64,000 nt of DNA from Variovorax paradoxus. Its GTDB lineage: Bacteria; Pseudomonadota; Gammaproteobacteria; Burkholderiales; Burkholderiaceae_C. The notes beneath the pieces are model-generated. The model made no database searches. It worked only from the letters and a program-made list of their open reading frames with translations, and was not told the origin of the DNA. The DNA lies in NCBI RefSeq assembly GCF_000834655.1, contig NZ_JXQQ01000020.1, positions 62,001 through 126,000 of the forward strand, given 5' to 3'. Positions 25,775-35,220 of the stretch are shown here, one piece after another. Numbering within the stretch: the stretch's first letter is position 1; every line of letters begins with the position of its first letter. Made by a program: the position numbers and the translations under genes.

Positions 25775-26852
25775 AGCTCGCGTTGCCCAGCCCCGTGCCG
25801 ATGGTCAGCACGCCCCAGTGCTTCGCATCGCGCATGAAGGGCAGTTCGCTCAGGCCCTGCACCACCGCGTCGTTGTGCATCAGCACCAGCGTCGGGCCCG
25901 AGCCGATCATCGGCATGCGTCGCCACACTTCGCTCGGCAGGTGGAAGGCATGCCCCTCCCAGTCGCCCGGCAGGTTCTGCGCACCGCGCGCGATGGAGCC
26001 GTCCTGGCGGATCAGCCCCGGGCAGCCGATGCCGATGAACGGCGCGAGCCGGATCTTCTTGCGCTCGCTGTAGAGCACCATCTCCTCCAGCATCTGGGCG
26101 ATGTGCTCGACGATGCCGCCGCGGTTCGGGCCGTCGTCGGCATGGCGCCACTTCATGCGCCGCACCACCTTCGCGAGCGAGAAGTCGCGCGCCTTGCGAT
26201 GGCGCGTCTTGACGATGCCGCAGCGGATGTTGGTGCCGCCGATGTCCACCGCAAGAATGGCGTCGTGCCCCTTGAGCATGGCCGGCGGCGTGAGGTGCAC
26301 CCAGCCGATCAGGCCGCCGTCGTCCACGTTGTGCGAGAGCCGGCCCAGTTGCACGTGCACGCCCATTTCCTCGAGGATGGCGCTGGCCTGCAGGATGGCC
26401 CGCTCGCCCACGTCGCTTTCGGGGAAGCCGCCGCCGATCACGATGCGCTGCACCTTCTGCCACGACGGCTGGCGTGTGAAGCGCTGGATCACGTAGGCGA
26501 GCTCCTCGGCGAATTCCTCGATGGCGCCATGCATCACGTCGGCGGCTTCGGAGGTCTTCTTTGCCTGCAGCGCGTGGTCGAGTTCCTTCTTGCTGAGGTT
26601 GCGCGAATGCGAGAGGCCCAGCGGGTCGCGGCCTTCCTTGCGGCGGCGCTTGCGCCAGCGCTCGAGCAACTCCCTGAAGGCGGTCTGGCTGGCCTGGTCG
26701 CCGACGAAGCCGTCCTTGTCGCGCAGCTGCAGGCTATAGCCGTCGACCTGCAGGCCCGGGAGTTCCCGCAGGCCATGGACTTCGGGACGGGGAAGATCGT
26801 CCTGGGGGACGGGGGCGGGTTTCTTCTTCGAGGTCTTGGACTTCATGGCCAC
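25758..26852 (-). CDS. ROK-type sugar kinase-fold protein with circularly permuted motif order
   Basis: 364 residues. ROK kinases normally run: phosphate motif DIGGT, then CPG, then catalytic Asp in NDA, then GTGxG, and finally IVIGGG and DDxGLIGA at the C-terminus. Here the order is IVIGGG (about 137-142) and DDGGLIG (177-183) first, then DIGGTN (203-208), GIGCPGLI (274-281), NLPGDWEG (293-300), HND with the catalytic Asp (326-328) and GTGLGNA (352-358), after which the protein ends. The C-terminal lobe has thus moved to the front. The usual zinc motif CxCGxxGC is absent. About 100 charged residues precede the permuted segment. Probable cytoplasmic sugar kinase or a derivative; substrate unknown. 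Monocistronic. Confidence 0.85.
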   Translation of the reverse strand: MAMKSKTSKKKPAPVPQDDLPRPEVHGLRELPGLQVDGYSLQLRDKDGFVGDQASQTAFRELLERWRKRRRKEGRDPLGLSHSRNLSKKELDHALQAKKTSEAADVMHGAIEEFAEELAYVIQRFTRQPSWQKVQRIVIGGGFPESDVGERAILQASAILEEMGVHVQLGRLSHNVDDGGLIGWVHLTPPAMLKGHDAILAVDIGGTNIRCGIVKTRHRKARDFSLAKVVRRMKWRHADDGPNRGGIVEHIAQMLEEMVLYSERKKIRLAPFIGIGCPGLIRQDGSIARGAQNLPGDWEGHAFHLPSEVWRRMPMIGSGPTLVLMHNDAVVQGLSELPFMRDAKHWGVLTIGTGLGNASFTNLG

Positions 26853-26957
26853 AGACTATGGGGCCCGCCGCCCTTTGTCCGCATCGGCTCCGCGCGCCAC
26901 GCCATGTAGGAGATTGACGGGTACGCCAAACGAAGCGTTGTCTATACACTGCCCGCG

Positions 26958-28517
26958 ATGCACCTGCTCCGCAGCTTCCGGCGCGCCGCCCTCCTCCTGC
27001 TAGGGGTCTCGATGGCCTGGCTTGCCGCCGCCCCCGCGCAGGCCGCGGACGAGGCGCTGCGCATCGGCTCCAAGCGCTTCACCGAGTCGTACATCCTCGC
27101 CGAGCTGCTCGCGCAGACGGCCGCGCCGCACATCGCATCGCCGCCCGTCGTTCGCCAGGGCCTGGGCAACACGGCCATCGTCTACGAGGCGCTGCGCTCG
27201 GGGGCCATCGATCTCTACGCCGAGTACACCGGCACCATCGCACTGGAAATCCTCAAGGGCTCGCCCGCGGACACGCGCGAGGCGATGAACGCCGCGCTCG
27301 CGCCGATGGGCCTGGGCGTGGCCATCCCGCTCGGCTTCAACGACGGCTATGCGCTGGCGGTGCGCGCGGCCGACGCGGAGCGGCTCGGGCTCCGCACGCT
27401 CAGCGACCTGGCAAAGCACCCCGAACTCAAGCTCGGCCTCTCGAACGAATTTCTCGGCCGCGCCGACGGCTGGAAGGGGCTGGCCGCGCGCTACGGCTTC
27501 ACGCAGACGCCGACCGGCCTGGACCACGGCCTGGCCTACGAAGCGGTGGCTGCCAAGCAGATCGATGCGATCGACATCTACACCACCGACGCGAAGATCG
27601 ACCACCTCGGCCTGCGCGTGCTCGAAGACGACAGGAAGTTCTTTCCGCGCTACGACGCGGTGGTGCTCTACAAGCTCGACCTGCCCACCCGCCTGCCCAA
27701 GGCCTGGGCCGCGCTGCAGGCGCTCGAAGGCAAGGTCGACGAGCACGCGATGATCGCGATGAACGCGCGCGCCGAGCTGCAGAGCGTGCCGTTCGATGTG
27801 ATCGCGCGCGACTTCATCTCCAGCACGGGCAAGACGGGCGCAGCGCCCTCGCAGGAGGCCCGGCGCGGCTTCACCGCCAAGCTCTTCGGCCCCGACCTCT
27901 GGAAGCTCGCGCGCCAGCACCTGCTGCTGGTGGCGGTGTCGGTGGGCATCGCCATCCTGATCGGCGTGCCGATCGCGATCCTGGTGTTCTCGCATGTGCG
28001 GCTGCGCGCCGTGGTGCTCGGCATCGCGAGCCTGATGCAGACCGTGCCTTCGCTCGCGCTGTTGGCGGTGCTGATCTCGATGCTCGGCGCGATCGGTGCG
28101 CTGCCTGCGCTGATCGCGCTCACGCTCTACTCGCTGCTGCCGATCATGCGCAACACGGTGACTGGCCTCGCAGAGGTGCCGAACGGGCTGCGCCTGGCCG
28201 GCACCGCGCTCGGCATGACGCCGCCGCAGAGCCTTCGGCTGGTGCTGCTGCCGCTGGCGCTGCCCACGCTGCTGGCGGGCGTGCGCACGGCCACGGCCAT
28301 TGCCATCGGCACGGCGACGATTGCAGCCTTCATCGGCGCGGGTGGATTCGGCGAACGCATCGTCACGGGCCTGGCCCTGAACGACCGCGAATTGCTGCTG
28401 GCCGGCGCGCTGCCGGCCGCAGCGATGGCGCTGATCAGCGAAGGGATCTTCGAGCTGATCGAGTGGACGATGCGCCGCCGCCGGCGGGCACCGCCCAGTT
28501 CGCTGCCGCCGGCCTGA
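26958..28517 (+). CDS. Osmoprotectant (glycine betaine/choline)-type ABC importer, receptor-permease fusion
   Basis: 519 residues. A signal peptide (residues 1-29, ending AQAA) leads into an OpuAC-type substrate-binding domain (IGSKRFTESYILAELLAQ, then YAEYTGT, YDAVVLYKLD), followed from about residue 315 by a permease domain of five or six membrane helices with the coupling segment GLRLAGTALGMTPPQSLRLV. Receptor first and permease second is the reverse of the permease-receptor order of the better-known fused OpuCBC/BusAB proteins. No ATPase gene adjoins it, so the energising subunit must come from elsewhere. Divergent from the ROK-type gene and convergent with the aldehyde dehydrogenase (6 bases between stops). 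Confidence 0.88.
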   Translation: MHLLRSFRRAALLLLGVSMAWLAAAPAQAADEALRIGSKRFTESYILAELLAQTAAPHIASPPVVRQGLGNTAIVYEALRSGAIDLYAEYTGTIALEILKGSPADTREAMNAALAPMGLGVAIPLGFNDGYALAVRAADAERLGLRTLSDLAKHPELKLGLSNEFLGRADGWKGLAARYGFTQTPTGLDHGLAYEAVAAKQIDAIDIYTTDAKIDHLGLRVLEDDRKFFPRYDAVVLYKLDLPTRLPKAWAALQALEGKVDEHAMIAMNARAELQSVPFDVIARDFISSTGKTGAAPSQEARRGFTAKLFGPDLWKLARQHLLLVAVSVGIAILIGVPIAILVFSHVRLRAVVLGIASLMQTVPSLALLAVLISMLGAIGALPALIALTLYSLLPIMRNTVTGLAEVPNGLRLAGTALGMTPPQSLRLVLLPLALPTLLAGVRTATAIAIGTATIAAFIGAGGFGERIVTGLALNDRELLLAGALPAAAMALISEGIFELIEWTMRRRRRAPPSSLPPA

Positions 28518-28523
28518 GGAAGA

Positions 28524-29960
28524 TCAGGCCAGCGTGTAGGCCGTCTTCACCGTGGTGAAGAACTCCTGCGCGTACTTGCCCTGCTCGCGCGGGCCGTAGC
28601 TCGAACCCTTGCGGCCGCCGAACGGCACGTGGTAATCAACACCCGCGGTCGGCAGGTTGACCATCACCATGCCGGCCTGGCTGTGGCGCTTGAAGTGCGT
28701 TGCGTACTTGAGCGACGTGGTCGCGATGCCGGCCGAGAGGCCGAACTCGGTGTCGTTGGCCGTGGCCAGTGCTTCTTCGTAGTTCTTGACGCGGATCACG
28801 CTGGCGACCGGGCCGAAGATTTCTTCCTTGTTGATGCGCATCGTCGCGGCCGATTCGCTGAACAGCGCGGGCGACATGAAGTAGCCGTCGGTCTCCAGCT
28901 TCAGCAGCTCGCCGCCGGCGGCCAGCGTGGCGCCTTCGCCCTTGCCGATGGCGATGTATTCCATGTCCTGGTTGAGCTGCGACTTCGACGAGACCGGGCC
29001 CACGTCGGTGCCCTGCGCGAGCGCGTCGCCGACCTTGATCTTGGCCATGCGCGCCTTCATCGCCTCGATGAACTTCGGGTAGATGCCTTCGGTCACGATC
29101 AGGCGGCTCGATGCGGTGCAACGCTGGCCGGTCGAATAGAACGCGCTCTGCACGCTCAGCTCCACGGCCTGCGCGAGGTCTGCGTCGTCCAGGATGACTT
29201 GCGGGTTCTTGCCGCCCATCTCGAGCTGCACCTTCTTGTGGTTGGTAACGCACTGGATCGCGATGTTGCGGCCCACCCCCACCGAGCCGGTGAAGCTGAT
29301 CGCGTGGATGCCCGGGTGGTTGACCAGCGCCTCGCCGATCACGCTGCCGCGGCCCATCACCAGGTTGAAGACGCCCGCCGGAATGCCCGAGCGGCTGATG
29401 ATTTCACTCAGTGCCCAGGCGCTGCCCGGCACGAGGTCCGCAGGCTTCAGGACCACGCAGTTGCCGAAGGCGAGCGCGGGGGCGATCTTCCAGGCGGGAA
29501 TGGCAATGGGGAAGTTCCACGGCGTGATGAGGCCGACCACGCCGACCGGCTCGCGCGTGATTTCCACGCCGATGTTCGGGCGCACCGAAGGCAGCACCTC
29601 GCCCGAGAGGCGCAGGCACTCGCCCGCGAAGAACTTGAAGATCTGGCCCGCGCGCGTGGCCTCGCCGATGCCTTCGGCCTTGGTCTTGCCTTCTTCGCGC
29701 GCCAGCAGGGTGCCGAGCTCTTCCTTGCGCGCGAGGATCTCGGTGCCGATCTTGTCGAGCGCATCGGAGCGCGCCTGGATGCTGCCCGTGGCCCATGCCG
29801 GGAAGGCGGCGGTGGCGGCTGCCACGGCGGCATCGACGTGCGCCGCGTCGCCCTGCGTGTACTGGCCCAGCACGTCGGCCAGGTTGCTGGGGTTGACGTT
29901 GGGGCTGTAGCTCTTGCCGGCCAGCCACTCGCCATTGATGAGGTTGTTGAATTCAGTCAT
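28524..29960 (-). CDS. Alpha-ketoglutarate semialdehyde dehydrogenase (NAD(P)+ aldehyde dehydrogenase)
   Basis: 478 residues of the aldehyde dehydrogenase superfamily. The catalytic Cys lies in STGQRCTASSR and the general-base Glu in LEMGGKNP; PWNFPIAIPAWK and GFxxFTGSVGVG form the cofactor site. The product assignment as alpha-ketoglutarate semialdehyde dehydrogenase rests on context: glucarate dehydratase and KdgD are in the same operon, and this would be the last step to alpha-ketoglutarate. The ATG at 29960 starts the recognisable MTEFNNLINGEW sequence. Last gene of the minus-strand glucarate operon. Confidence 0.9.
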   Translation of the reverse strand: MTEFNNLINGEWLAGKSYSPNVNPSNLADVLGQYTQGDAAHVDAAVAAATAAFPAWATGSIQARSDALDKIGTEILARKEELGTLLAREEGKTKAEGIGEATRAGQIFKFFAGECLRLSGEVLPSVRPNIGVEITREPVGVVGLITPWNFPIAIPAWKIAPALAFGNCVVLKPADLVPGSAWALSEIISRSGIPAGVFNLVMGRGSVIGEALVNHPGIHAISFTGSVGVGRNIAIQCVTNHKKVQLEMGGKNPQVILDDADLAQAVELSVQSAFYSTGQRCTASSRLIVTEGIYPKFIEAMKARMAKIKVGDALAQGTDVGPVSSKSQLNQDMEYIAIGKGEGATLAAGGELLKLETDGYFMSPALFSESAATMRINKEEIFGPVASVIRVKNYEEALATANDTEFGLSAGIATTSLKYATHFKRHSQAGMVMVNLPTAGVDYHVPFGGRKGSSYGPREQGKYAQEFFTTVKTAYTLA

Positions 29961-30013
29961 CGTCGATGTCCTTCGTTTGCCTGTTGCGGTAATGGGGTCT
30001 GGAGAATCGAAGG

Positions 30014-31111
30014 CTAGGTTGCGCCTTCGGACTCCACGTAGAGGGCGTACAGCGAATGGCTGGCCGCCATGTAGAGGCGATTGTTCTTGGGGCCGCCGAA
30101 CGTGAGGTTGGCACAGCGTTCGGGCAGGCGGATGAAACCGATCGGCAAGCCCCTCGAGTTGAAGATCTTGACGCCATCGAGGTCTTCGGACTTCGCCTGC
30201 GGCTGATAGACCTTCATGCCGTTGCCGGCATCGGTGGGCTCGGCTGCCAGCGCGCCGTTCCAGCCCCAGCCCATCCAGATGTTGCCGTCGCGGTCGACGC
30301 GAAAGCCGTCGAGCGCGGCCGCGCCCACGCCGTCGATCAGCTTGGCCTTGTTCGACACGCTGCCATCGGAGGCCACGTCGTAGCTCCAGAGGCTGCGGTT
30401 GGGGGTGCCCTTCCACTCGATGACGTAGAGCTTCTTCTCGTCCGGCGAGAAGGCCAGGCCGTTCGGGTTCACCAGGTCGGTGATGACCGCCGAGAGCTGG
30501 CCATCGGGCGTGAGGCGGTACACGTTGGTCGTGGCCTGCTCGGGCGCGGCCCTCTCGCCTTCCCAGGTGCCCGAGATGCCGAAGAGCGGATCGGTGAACC
30601 AGACGGTGTCGTCCGACTTCACCACCACGTCGTTCGGCGAATTCAGCCGCTTGCCCTGGAACCGGTCGGCCAGCACGGTCATGCGCCCGTCGTGCTCGGT
30701 GCGCACCACGCGCCGCGTCAGCGAATGCTCGCAGCTCACGAGGCGCCCCTGGCGGTCGCGCGTGTTGCCGTTGCAGTGGTTCACGTTCGACTTGTGGACC
30801 TTGAACTCGCCCGTCTTTTCCTCGTAGCGCATCAGCCGGTTGTTCGGGATGTCGCTGCACACGAGATAGCCCTCGCGCGGCATGTACACGGGACCTTCGG
30901 CCCAGCGCATGCCCGTGCCGACCTGCTCGAGCGTGCTGCTGTAGAGACGGTACTTGGCGAAGCTCGGGTCAAGGATCAGCACCGCCGGGTCGGGGTAGCG
31001 CTGCTGCGGCTTGAACGGAAACGACTGGGCGCCGGCAGCGGCAGCCACGGCGCCGAGTGCCGAGCCGGCAGCCGCCTGGAGCAGGCGGCGACGGTCCATG
31101 TGGTTGTTCAT
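30014..31111 (-). CDS. Exported SMP-30/gluconolactonase family protein
   Basis: 365 residues. A twin-arginine-type signal is visible (MDRRRLLQAAAGSALGAVAA), predicting export of the folded protein. The mature part is an SMP-30/gluconolactonase six-bladed propeller: WAEGPVYMP, NGNTRDRQGRLVSCEH, SPNDVVVKSDDTVWFTDP and NPNGLAFSPDEKKLYV carry the likely metal ligands Glu, Asn, Asn and Asp. It could open sugar-acid lactones in the periplasm before uptake, in line with its place in the aldarate operon between the aldehyde dehydrogenase and glucarate dehydratase. The exact lactone is not known. Confidence 0.88.
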   Translation of the reverse strand: MNNHMDRRRLLQAAAGSALGAVAAAAGAQSFPFKPQQRYPDPAVLILDPSFAKYRLYSSTLEQVGTGMRWAEGPVYMPREGYLVCSDIPNNRLMRYEEKTGEFKVHKSNVNHCNGNTRDRQGRLVSCEHSLTRRVVRTEHDGRMTVLADRFQGKRLNSPNDVVVKSDDTVWFTDPLFGISGTWEGERAAPEQATTNVYRLTPDGQLSAVITDLVNPNGLAFSPDEKKLYVIEWKGTPNRSLWSYDVASDGSVSNKAKLIDGVGAAALDGFRVDRDGNIWMGWGWNGALAAEPTDAGNGMKVYQPQAKSEDLDGVKIFNSRGLPIGFIRLPERCANLTFGGPKNNRLYMAASHSLYALYVESEGAT

Positions 31112-31150
31112 GCAGTCTCCTTGGCGATGTCTGTGCTTGCGGCGCAAGTC

Positions 31151-31208
31151 CGTTCCCGCTGGGCCTGTCGAAGCGCCGCGCGGGGCTTCGACAGGCTCAG
31201 CCCGAACG
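31151..31208. repeat. Intergenic hairpin of the TTCGGGCTGAGC family, copy 3
   Basis: Imperfect 24-base arms 31151-31174 and 31185-31208 with the right arm GCTTCGACAGGCTCAGCCCG identical in most positions to that of copy 2 (12058-12082). It lies between the glucarate dehydratase stop (31226) and the exported lactonase start (31111), within the minus-strand operon. Confidence 0.8.
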
Positions 31209-31225
31209 GTTGTCGTGAATCCGCC

Positions 31226-32596
31226 TCAGCGGACCATGCAGGGCCGTTTGTTGTCGAAGGTCCAGTTGGGAATCAGGTATTGCATGGCTTGCGCATCGTT
31301 GCGCGCGCCCAGGCCATGCTTCAGGTACAGCTGGTGCGCCTTCTCGACCTCGGCCATGTCGAGCTCGATGCCCAGGCCGCCACGCGTGGGCACCTTCACG
31401 AAGCCCTCCTCGATCTGCAGCGGCGATTTCGTCAGGCGCTGGCCGTCCTGCCAGATCCAGTGCGTGTCGATGGCCGTCACCTTGCCCGGTGCGGCGGCGG
31501 CCACGTGTGTGAACATCGCCAGCGACACGTCGAAGTGGTTGTTCGAATGCGAGCCCCAGGTGAGACCCCAGGCCTGGCACAGCTGCGCCACGCGCACCGA
31601 GCCCTGCATCGTCCAGAAGTGCGGGTCGGCCAGCGGGATGTCGACCGACTGCAGCGAGAGGCTGTGCACCATCTCGCGCCAATCGGTGGCGACCATGTTG
31701 GTGGCGGTGGGCAGGCCCGTGGCGCGGCGGAACTCGGCCATCACCTCGCGGCCCGAGAACACGCCTTCGGCGCCGCACGGGTCTTCGGCATAGGCCATCA
31801 CGCCGTGCAGGTCGCGGCAGAGGCGGATCGCATCGGCCAGCAGCCAGCCGCCGTTCGGGTCGAGCGTGACGCGCGCATTCGGAAAGCGCTCGTGCAGCGC
31901 GCGGATCGCCTCGACTTCTTCTTCGCCGCGGAGCACGCCGCCCTTGAGCTTGAAGTCGGTGAAGCCGTAGCGCGCATGCGTGGCTTCGGCCAGGCGCACG
32001 ACGGATTCGGGCGTCATCGCCTCTTCGTGGCGGAGGCGAAACCAGTCGTTGTCGGCACCGGGGTCGGTCTCGTACGGCAGGTCGGTCTTCGTGCGGTCGC
32101 CCACGTAGAAGAGGTAGCCGAGCATCTGCACCGCATCGCGCTGCTGGCCTTCGCCCAGCAGGGCCGCAACGGGCACTTCGAGGAACTGGCCCAAGAGGTC
32201 GAGCAGCGCGGCCTCCACCGCCGTGACCGCATGGATGGTCACGCGCAGGTCGAAGGTCTGCTGGCCGCGGCCGCCGCTGTCGCGGCCGGCGAAGGCGCTG
32301 CGCAGGCTGTTGAGCACCGCGTTGTGGCGGCCGATGGGCTGGCCCACGATGAGGTCGCGCGCGTCTTCGAGCGTCTGGCGGATCTTCTCGCCGCCCGGCA
32401 CTTCGCCCACGCCGGTGTGGCCGGCGCTGTCGGTCAGGATCAGGAGGTTGCGGGTGAAGAACGGGCCGTGCGCGCCGCTCAGGTTCATCAGCATGCTGTC
32501 GTGGCCCGCGACGGGGACCACGCGCATGCCGGTGACGACGGGCGCGCCCCGAACGACGTTGGAGATGGCGTTGGAAACGGATTCAGGACTTGTCAT
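31226..32596 (-). CDS. gudD: Glucarate dehydratase
   Basis: 456 residues of the enolase superfamily, glucarate dehydratase subgroup. Visible are the KxK catalytic pair (DFKLKGGVL), metal ligands in TLDPNGGW and YAEDPCG, then ATNMVATDW, and the catalytic His region [14 protein letters not shown]; the start [20 protein letters not shown] is typical of GudD. It removes water from D-glucarate (and L-idarate) to give 5-dehydro-4-deoxyglucarate, which KdgD in the same operon consumes. The ATG at 32596 has only a weak ribosome site. Confidence 0.95.
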   Translation of the reverse strand: MTSPESVSNAISNVVRGAPVVTGMRVVPVAGHDSMLMNLSGAHGPFFTRNLLILTDSAGHTGVGEVPGGEKIRQTLEDARDLIVGQPIGRHNAVLNSLRSAFAGRDSGGRGQQTFDLRVTIHAVTAVEAALLDLLGQFLEVPVAALLGEGQQRDAVQMLGYLFYVGDRTKTDLPYETDPGADNDWFRLRHEEAMTPESVVRLAEATHARYGFTDFKLKGGVLRGEEEVEAIRALHERFPNARVTLDPNGGWLLADAIRLCRDLHGVMAYAEDPCGAEGVFSGREVMAEFRRATGLPTATNMVATDWREMVHSLSLQSVDIPLADPHFWTMQGSVRVAQLCQAWGLTWGSHSNNHFDVSLAMFTHVAAAAPGKVTAIDTHWIWQDGQRLTKSPLQIEEGFVKVPTRGGLGIELDMAEVEKAHQLYLKHGLGARNDAQAMQYLIPNWTFDNKRPCMVR

Positions 32597-32612
32597 CTTC
32601 AGGCTCGGTGTC

Positions 32613-33599
32613 TCAGTCTGCGGTGATGTGGCGGGTGTCGATGAGCGTCTTCCATCGCGTCCATTCGCGCAACTGGAAGGCGGTGAAGTCCTCGGGCGTG
32701 CTCGCGACGATTTCCAGGCCCTGGTCGAGCATGCGCTTCTTCGTCTCGGGGTCCTGCATCGCGGCAACGACCGCATCGCCCAGTTTCTTCTTGAGCGCAG
32801 GCGGCAGGCCCTTCGGCGCCGCCACGCCCTGCCAAGAATAGACCTCCGCGCCCTTCACGCCGGCCTCGGCCAGCGTGGGCACGTCGGGCAGCACGGGCGA
32901 ACGCCTGTCGCCGCTCACGGCAATCGCGCGCAGCTTGCCTGCGCGGATGTGCGGCAGCACGGCATTCACGTTCTGGAACGAGAAGTCGACCTGGTTGCCC
33001 AGCAGGTCGTTCACGGCAGGCGCGCCGCCCTTGTAGGGCACGTGCACGCCTTCTGTCTTGGTCTGCTGCCAGAAGAGTTCGGCCGACAGGTGATCGGACG
33101 AGCCGTTGCCCGAACTCGCGAACGAGACCTTGCCCGGCGTCTTGCGCAGGAGCGCGAGCACGTCGGCCACCGTGTGCTCGGGCCGCGCCACATTGGCGAC
33201 GAGCACGTTGGGCGCCTGCACGGGCACGCTGATGTAGTCGAAGTCCTTGGTCGCGTCGTAGGGCACGCTCTTTTGCAGGTGCGGCGTGACGACGAACGCG
33301 CCGAGCGACGACACCAGCAGCGTGTAGCCGTCGGGCGCCGCGCGCTTGACGAAGCCGGTGCCGATGGTGCCCGTGGCACCGGGCCGGTTGTCGACGACGA
33401 AGCTGCCGCCCAGCCGGGTCTGCAGTTGCAGCGCCAGCGCGCGCGCCACCATGTCGGTGGAGCCGCCGGCGGGAAACGGCACGATGATGGTCACGGGCTT
33501 CTGCTGCGGCCATGCGTCGGCTTGCGCCGAGGCATGCAGGGGCAGCATCGCGGTGGCGGCGAGCACGAGGCCCGCGGCAAGAAGCGCTCTTTTGTTCAT
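32613..33599 (-). CDS. Bug/TctC-family periplasmic solute receptor
   Basis: 328 residues: signal peptide (1-26, ending HASAQA) and the TctC fold with [18 protein letters not shown], the [12 protein letters not shown] loop and [11 protein letters not shown]. No TctA/TctB membrane genes are near, so it is an orphan receptor of the kind abundant in Burkholderiales. Its place directly before gudD (16-base gap) suggests an aldarate or related acid as ligand, possibly for sensing instead of transport. Confidence 0.92.
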   Translation of the reverse strand: MNKRALLAAGLVLAATAMLPLHASAQADAWPQQKPVTIIVPFPAGGSTDMVARALALQLQTRLGGSFVVDNRPGATGTIGTGFVKRAAPDGYTLLVSSLGAFVVTPHLQKSVPYDATKDFDYISVPVQAPNVLVANVARPEHTVADVLALLRKTPGKVSFASSGNGSSDHLSAELFWQQTKTEGVHVPYKGGAPAVNDLLGNQVDFSFQNVNAVLPHIRAGKLRAIAVSGDRRSPVLPDVPTLAEAGVKGAEVYSWQGVAAPKGLPPALKKKLGDAVVAAMQDPETKKRMLDQGLEIVASTPEDFTAFQLREWTRWKTLIDTRHITAD

Positions 33600-33660
33600 T
33601 CGCACATCCGATGAGTGGCTGGACTCGGAACGCCCTTGGCATTCTTCGCGAAACACCGGG

Positions 33661-33742
33661 GAACCGGCTTTGCCGGGCCCCTGGTGTCGCCCCCGGCGAG
33701 GGGGTTGGCGAAGCGACGCGAAGTGCGCGAAGCCTGGGGGCG
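33661..33742. repeat. Dispersed intergenic element A, copy 2
   Basis: Gap-free 82-base match to 9527-9608 (73 of 82 identical). As in copy 1 it lies immediately after the stop of a minus-strand gene (3 bases after the stop at 33745) and before the next gene of the same operon, in the same orientation relative to transcription. On the transcribed strand it can fold CCCCC/GGGGG and CCGGC/GCCGG stems. Confidence 0.85.
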
Positions 33743-33744
33743 TA

Positions 33745-34194
33745 CTAGATCCTTACGGCCTGGCGCGCGAGCAGCTTCCAGTTGCCGCCCTGCTTCTGCC
33801 ACACACCGAGGATCTTCAGCGCGACCTTGCCGGGCTTGCCCGAATCGTTGGTGTCGGCCGCGAGCGTGTGGCGCACGATGGCCGTGTTGGCGTCGACCAC
33901 CTTGATGGTCTGCTCGGTGATCGTGATGGTCACGAAGTCCGACTTCGCGTCGAGCAGGTCGCTGATGAAGCTGGCCTTGGTGTCGACCTTGCCGCCCGAA
34001 TGGCCGTAGCTCAGGTCGTCGGCCACGAGCGCGCCCAGGGCGGCGGCGGTCGGATCGATCATTGCGATGCGCAGGCGCTCGGCAGCCGCGGCCACCGCGG
34101 GCTGGTCCGATGCGCCGCCGCCGGCGGGCGCCATTGCGCAGCCCGAGAACACGGCGGCCGAAGCGGCGATGAGGAAGAGTTTCTTGATGAGCAT
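33745..34194 (-). CDS. Small NTF2-like (DUF4440/SnoaL-type) lipoprotein
   Basis: 149 residues. A lipoprotein signal ([19 protein letters not shown], Cys19) precedes a cone-shaped NTF2-like domain ([33 protein letters not shown], ending [20 protein letters not shown]). The family includes enzymes and ligand-binding proteins, and no catalytic residue can be assigned. It lies between kdgD and a Bug receptor gene in the glucarate operon, about 59 bases after kdgD, so it is probably co-expressed with the pathway; its role there is unknown. Confidence 0.82.
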   Translation of the reverse strand: MLIKKLFLIAASAAVFSGCAMAPAGGGASDQPAVAAAAERLRIAMIDPTAAALGALVADDLSYGHSGGKVDTKASFISDLLDAKSDFVTITITEQTIKVVDANTAIVRHTLAADTNDSGKPGKVALKILGVWQKQGGNWKLLARQAVRI

Positions 34195-34253
34195 GTCGTT
34201 GACTCCGTTGTTATGTTGATGCTTGCTTGTCGACTGCGAAAACCCGAGGCTTC

Positions 34254-35165
34254 TTACTGCGGGCCGAGCGTGGCGATCAGCGCCTTGAGCTCTTCCATCT
34301 CGGCGGGCTTGAGATCGGTGAGCGGTGCGCGCACCGGGCCCGCGTCGTGGCCGACGATCTTGGCGCCGGCCTTCACGATGCTCACTGCATAGCCCGGCGT
34401 GCGGTTGCGAAGCTCGAGGTAGGGCATGAAGAAGTTCTTCAGCAGGCGGTGCTGCGTGGCCATGTCGTCGTTGGCGACCGCGTGATAGAAGTCCATCGCC
34501 GTCTTGGGGATGAAGTTGAAGACGGCCGACGAGTACACCGGCGTGCCCATGGCCTTGTAGGCGGCGGCATAGACCTCGGCGGTCGGCAGGCCACCCAGGT
34601 AGGCGAAGCGGTCGCCCATCTTCTGGTAGATCGCGACCATTGCCTCGATGTCGCCCACGCCGTCCTTGAAGCCCACGAGGTTCGGGTTGCGTTCGGCCAG
34701 GCCCGCGAGCGTGTCGGGCTTCAGGCGGCTGGAGGCGCGGTTGTAGACGATCACGCCGAACTTCACGCTCTTGCAGACGGCTTCCACGTGCGCGGCCAGG
34801 CCTTCCTGGCCGGCTTCGGTGAGGTAGTGCGGCAGCAGCAGGATGCCGTGCGCGCCGGCCTTCTCGGCGGCTTGCGCGCACTGGATGGCAAAGCGCGTCG
34901 GGCCGCCGGCGCCGGCAATGATCGGCACCACGCCGCGGCAGGTGTCGACCGCGGTCTTGATGATGCCGGGGTACTCGTCGCCGGTCAGCGAGAAGAACTC
35001 GCCCGTGCCGCCGGCGGCGAACAGCGCGCTCGCGCCGTAGGGCTGCAGCCATTCGAGGCGCTTGACGTAGCCCTGCGCGTTGAAGTCGCCGTTGCTGTCG
35101 AAGTCGGTCAGCGGGAACGAGAGCAGGCCGGAGCCCATGATGGTCTTGAGTTCTTGCGGGTTCAT
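34254..35165 (-). CDS. kdgD: 5-dehydro-4-deoxyglucarate dehydratase (decarboxylating)
   Basis: 303 residues of the DapA/N-acetylneuraminate lyase superfamily. The Schiff-base Lys lies in LVGFKDG, the Tyr in VIVYNRAS, and [13 protein letters not shown] is the substrate-binding loop. Overall similarity is to KdgD, which dehydrates and decarboxylates 5-dehydro-4-deoxyglucarate to alpha-ketoglutarate semialdehyde. It links GudD and GarD to the aldehyde dehydrogenase at the operon end. Preceded by a Bug receptor gene (56-base gap). Confidence 0.95.
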   Translation of the reverse strand: MNPQELKTIMGSGLLSFPLTDFDSNGDFNAQGYVKRLEWLQPYGASALFAAGGTGEFFSLTGDEYPGIIKTAVDTCRGVVPIIAGAGGPTRFAIQCAQAAEKAGAHGILLLPHYLTEAGQEGLAAHVEAVCKSVKFGVIVYNRASSRLKPDTLAGLAERNPNLVGFKDGVGDIEAMVAIYQKMGDRFAYLGGLPTAEVYAAAYKAMGTPVYSSAVFNFIPKTAMDFYHAVANDDMATQHRLLKNFFMPYLELRNRTPGYAVSIVKAGAKIVGHDAGPVRAPLTDLKPAEMEELKALIATLGPQ

Positions 35166-35220
35166 CGGGAAACGTCCAGTGAAGATGTGAAAAAGAAAAA
35201 TGAGGGTGGTGGATGGCCGG

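Noticed and set aside
26914..26958. Leaderless transcript of the osmoprotectant-type gene from a TATACA element at 26943-26948
   Set aside because: The only TTGAC-like -35 element is 23 bases away, too far for sigma-70, so the call is not supported well enough.
28524..30860. Long open frame extending the aldehyde dehydrogenase by 300 residues upstream
   Set aside because: The extension lies over the lactonase gene in another frame and has the composition of a shadow frame; dehydrogenase similarity begins at 29960.
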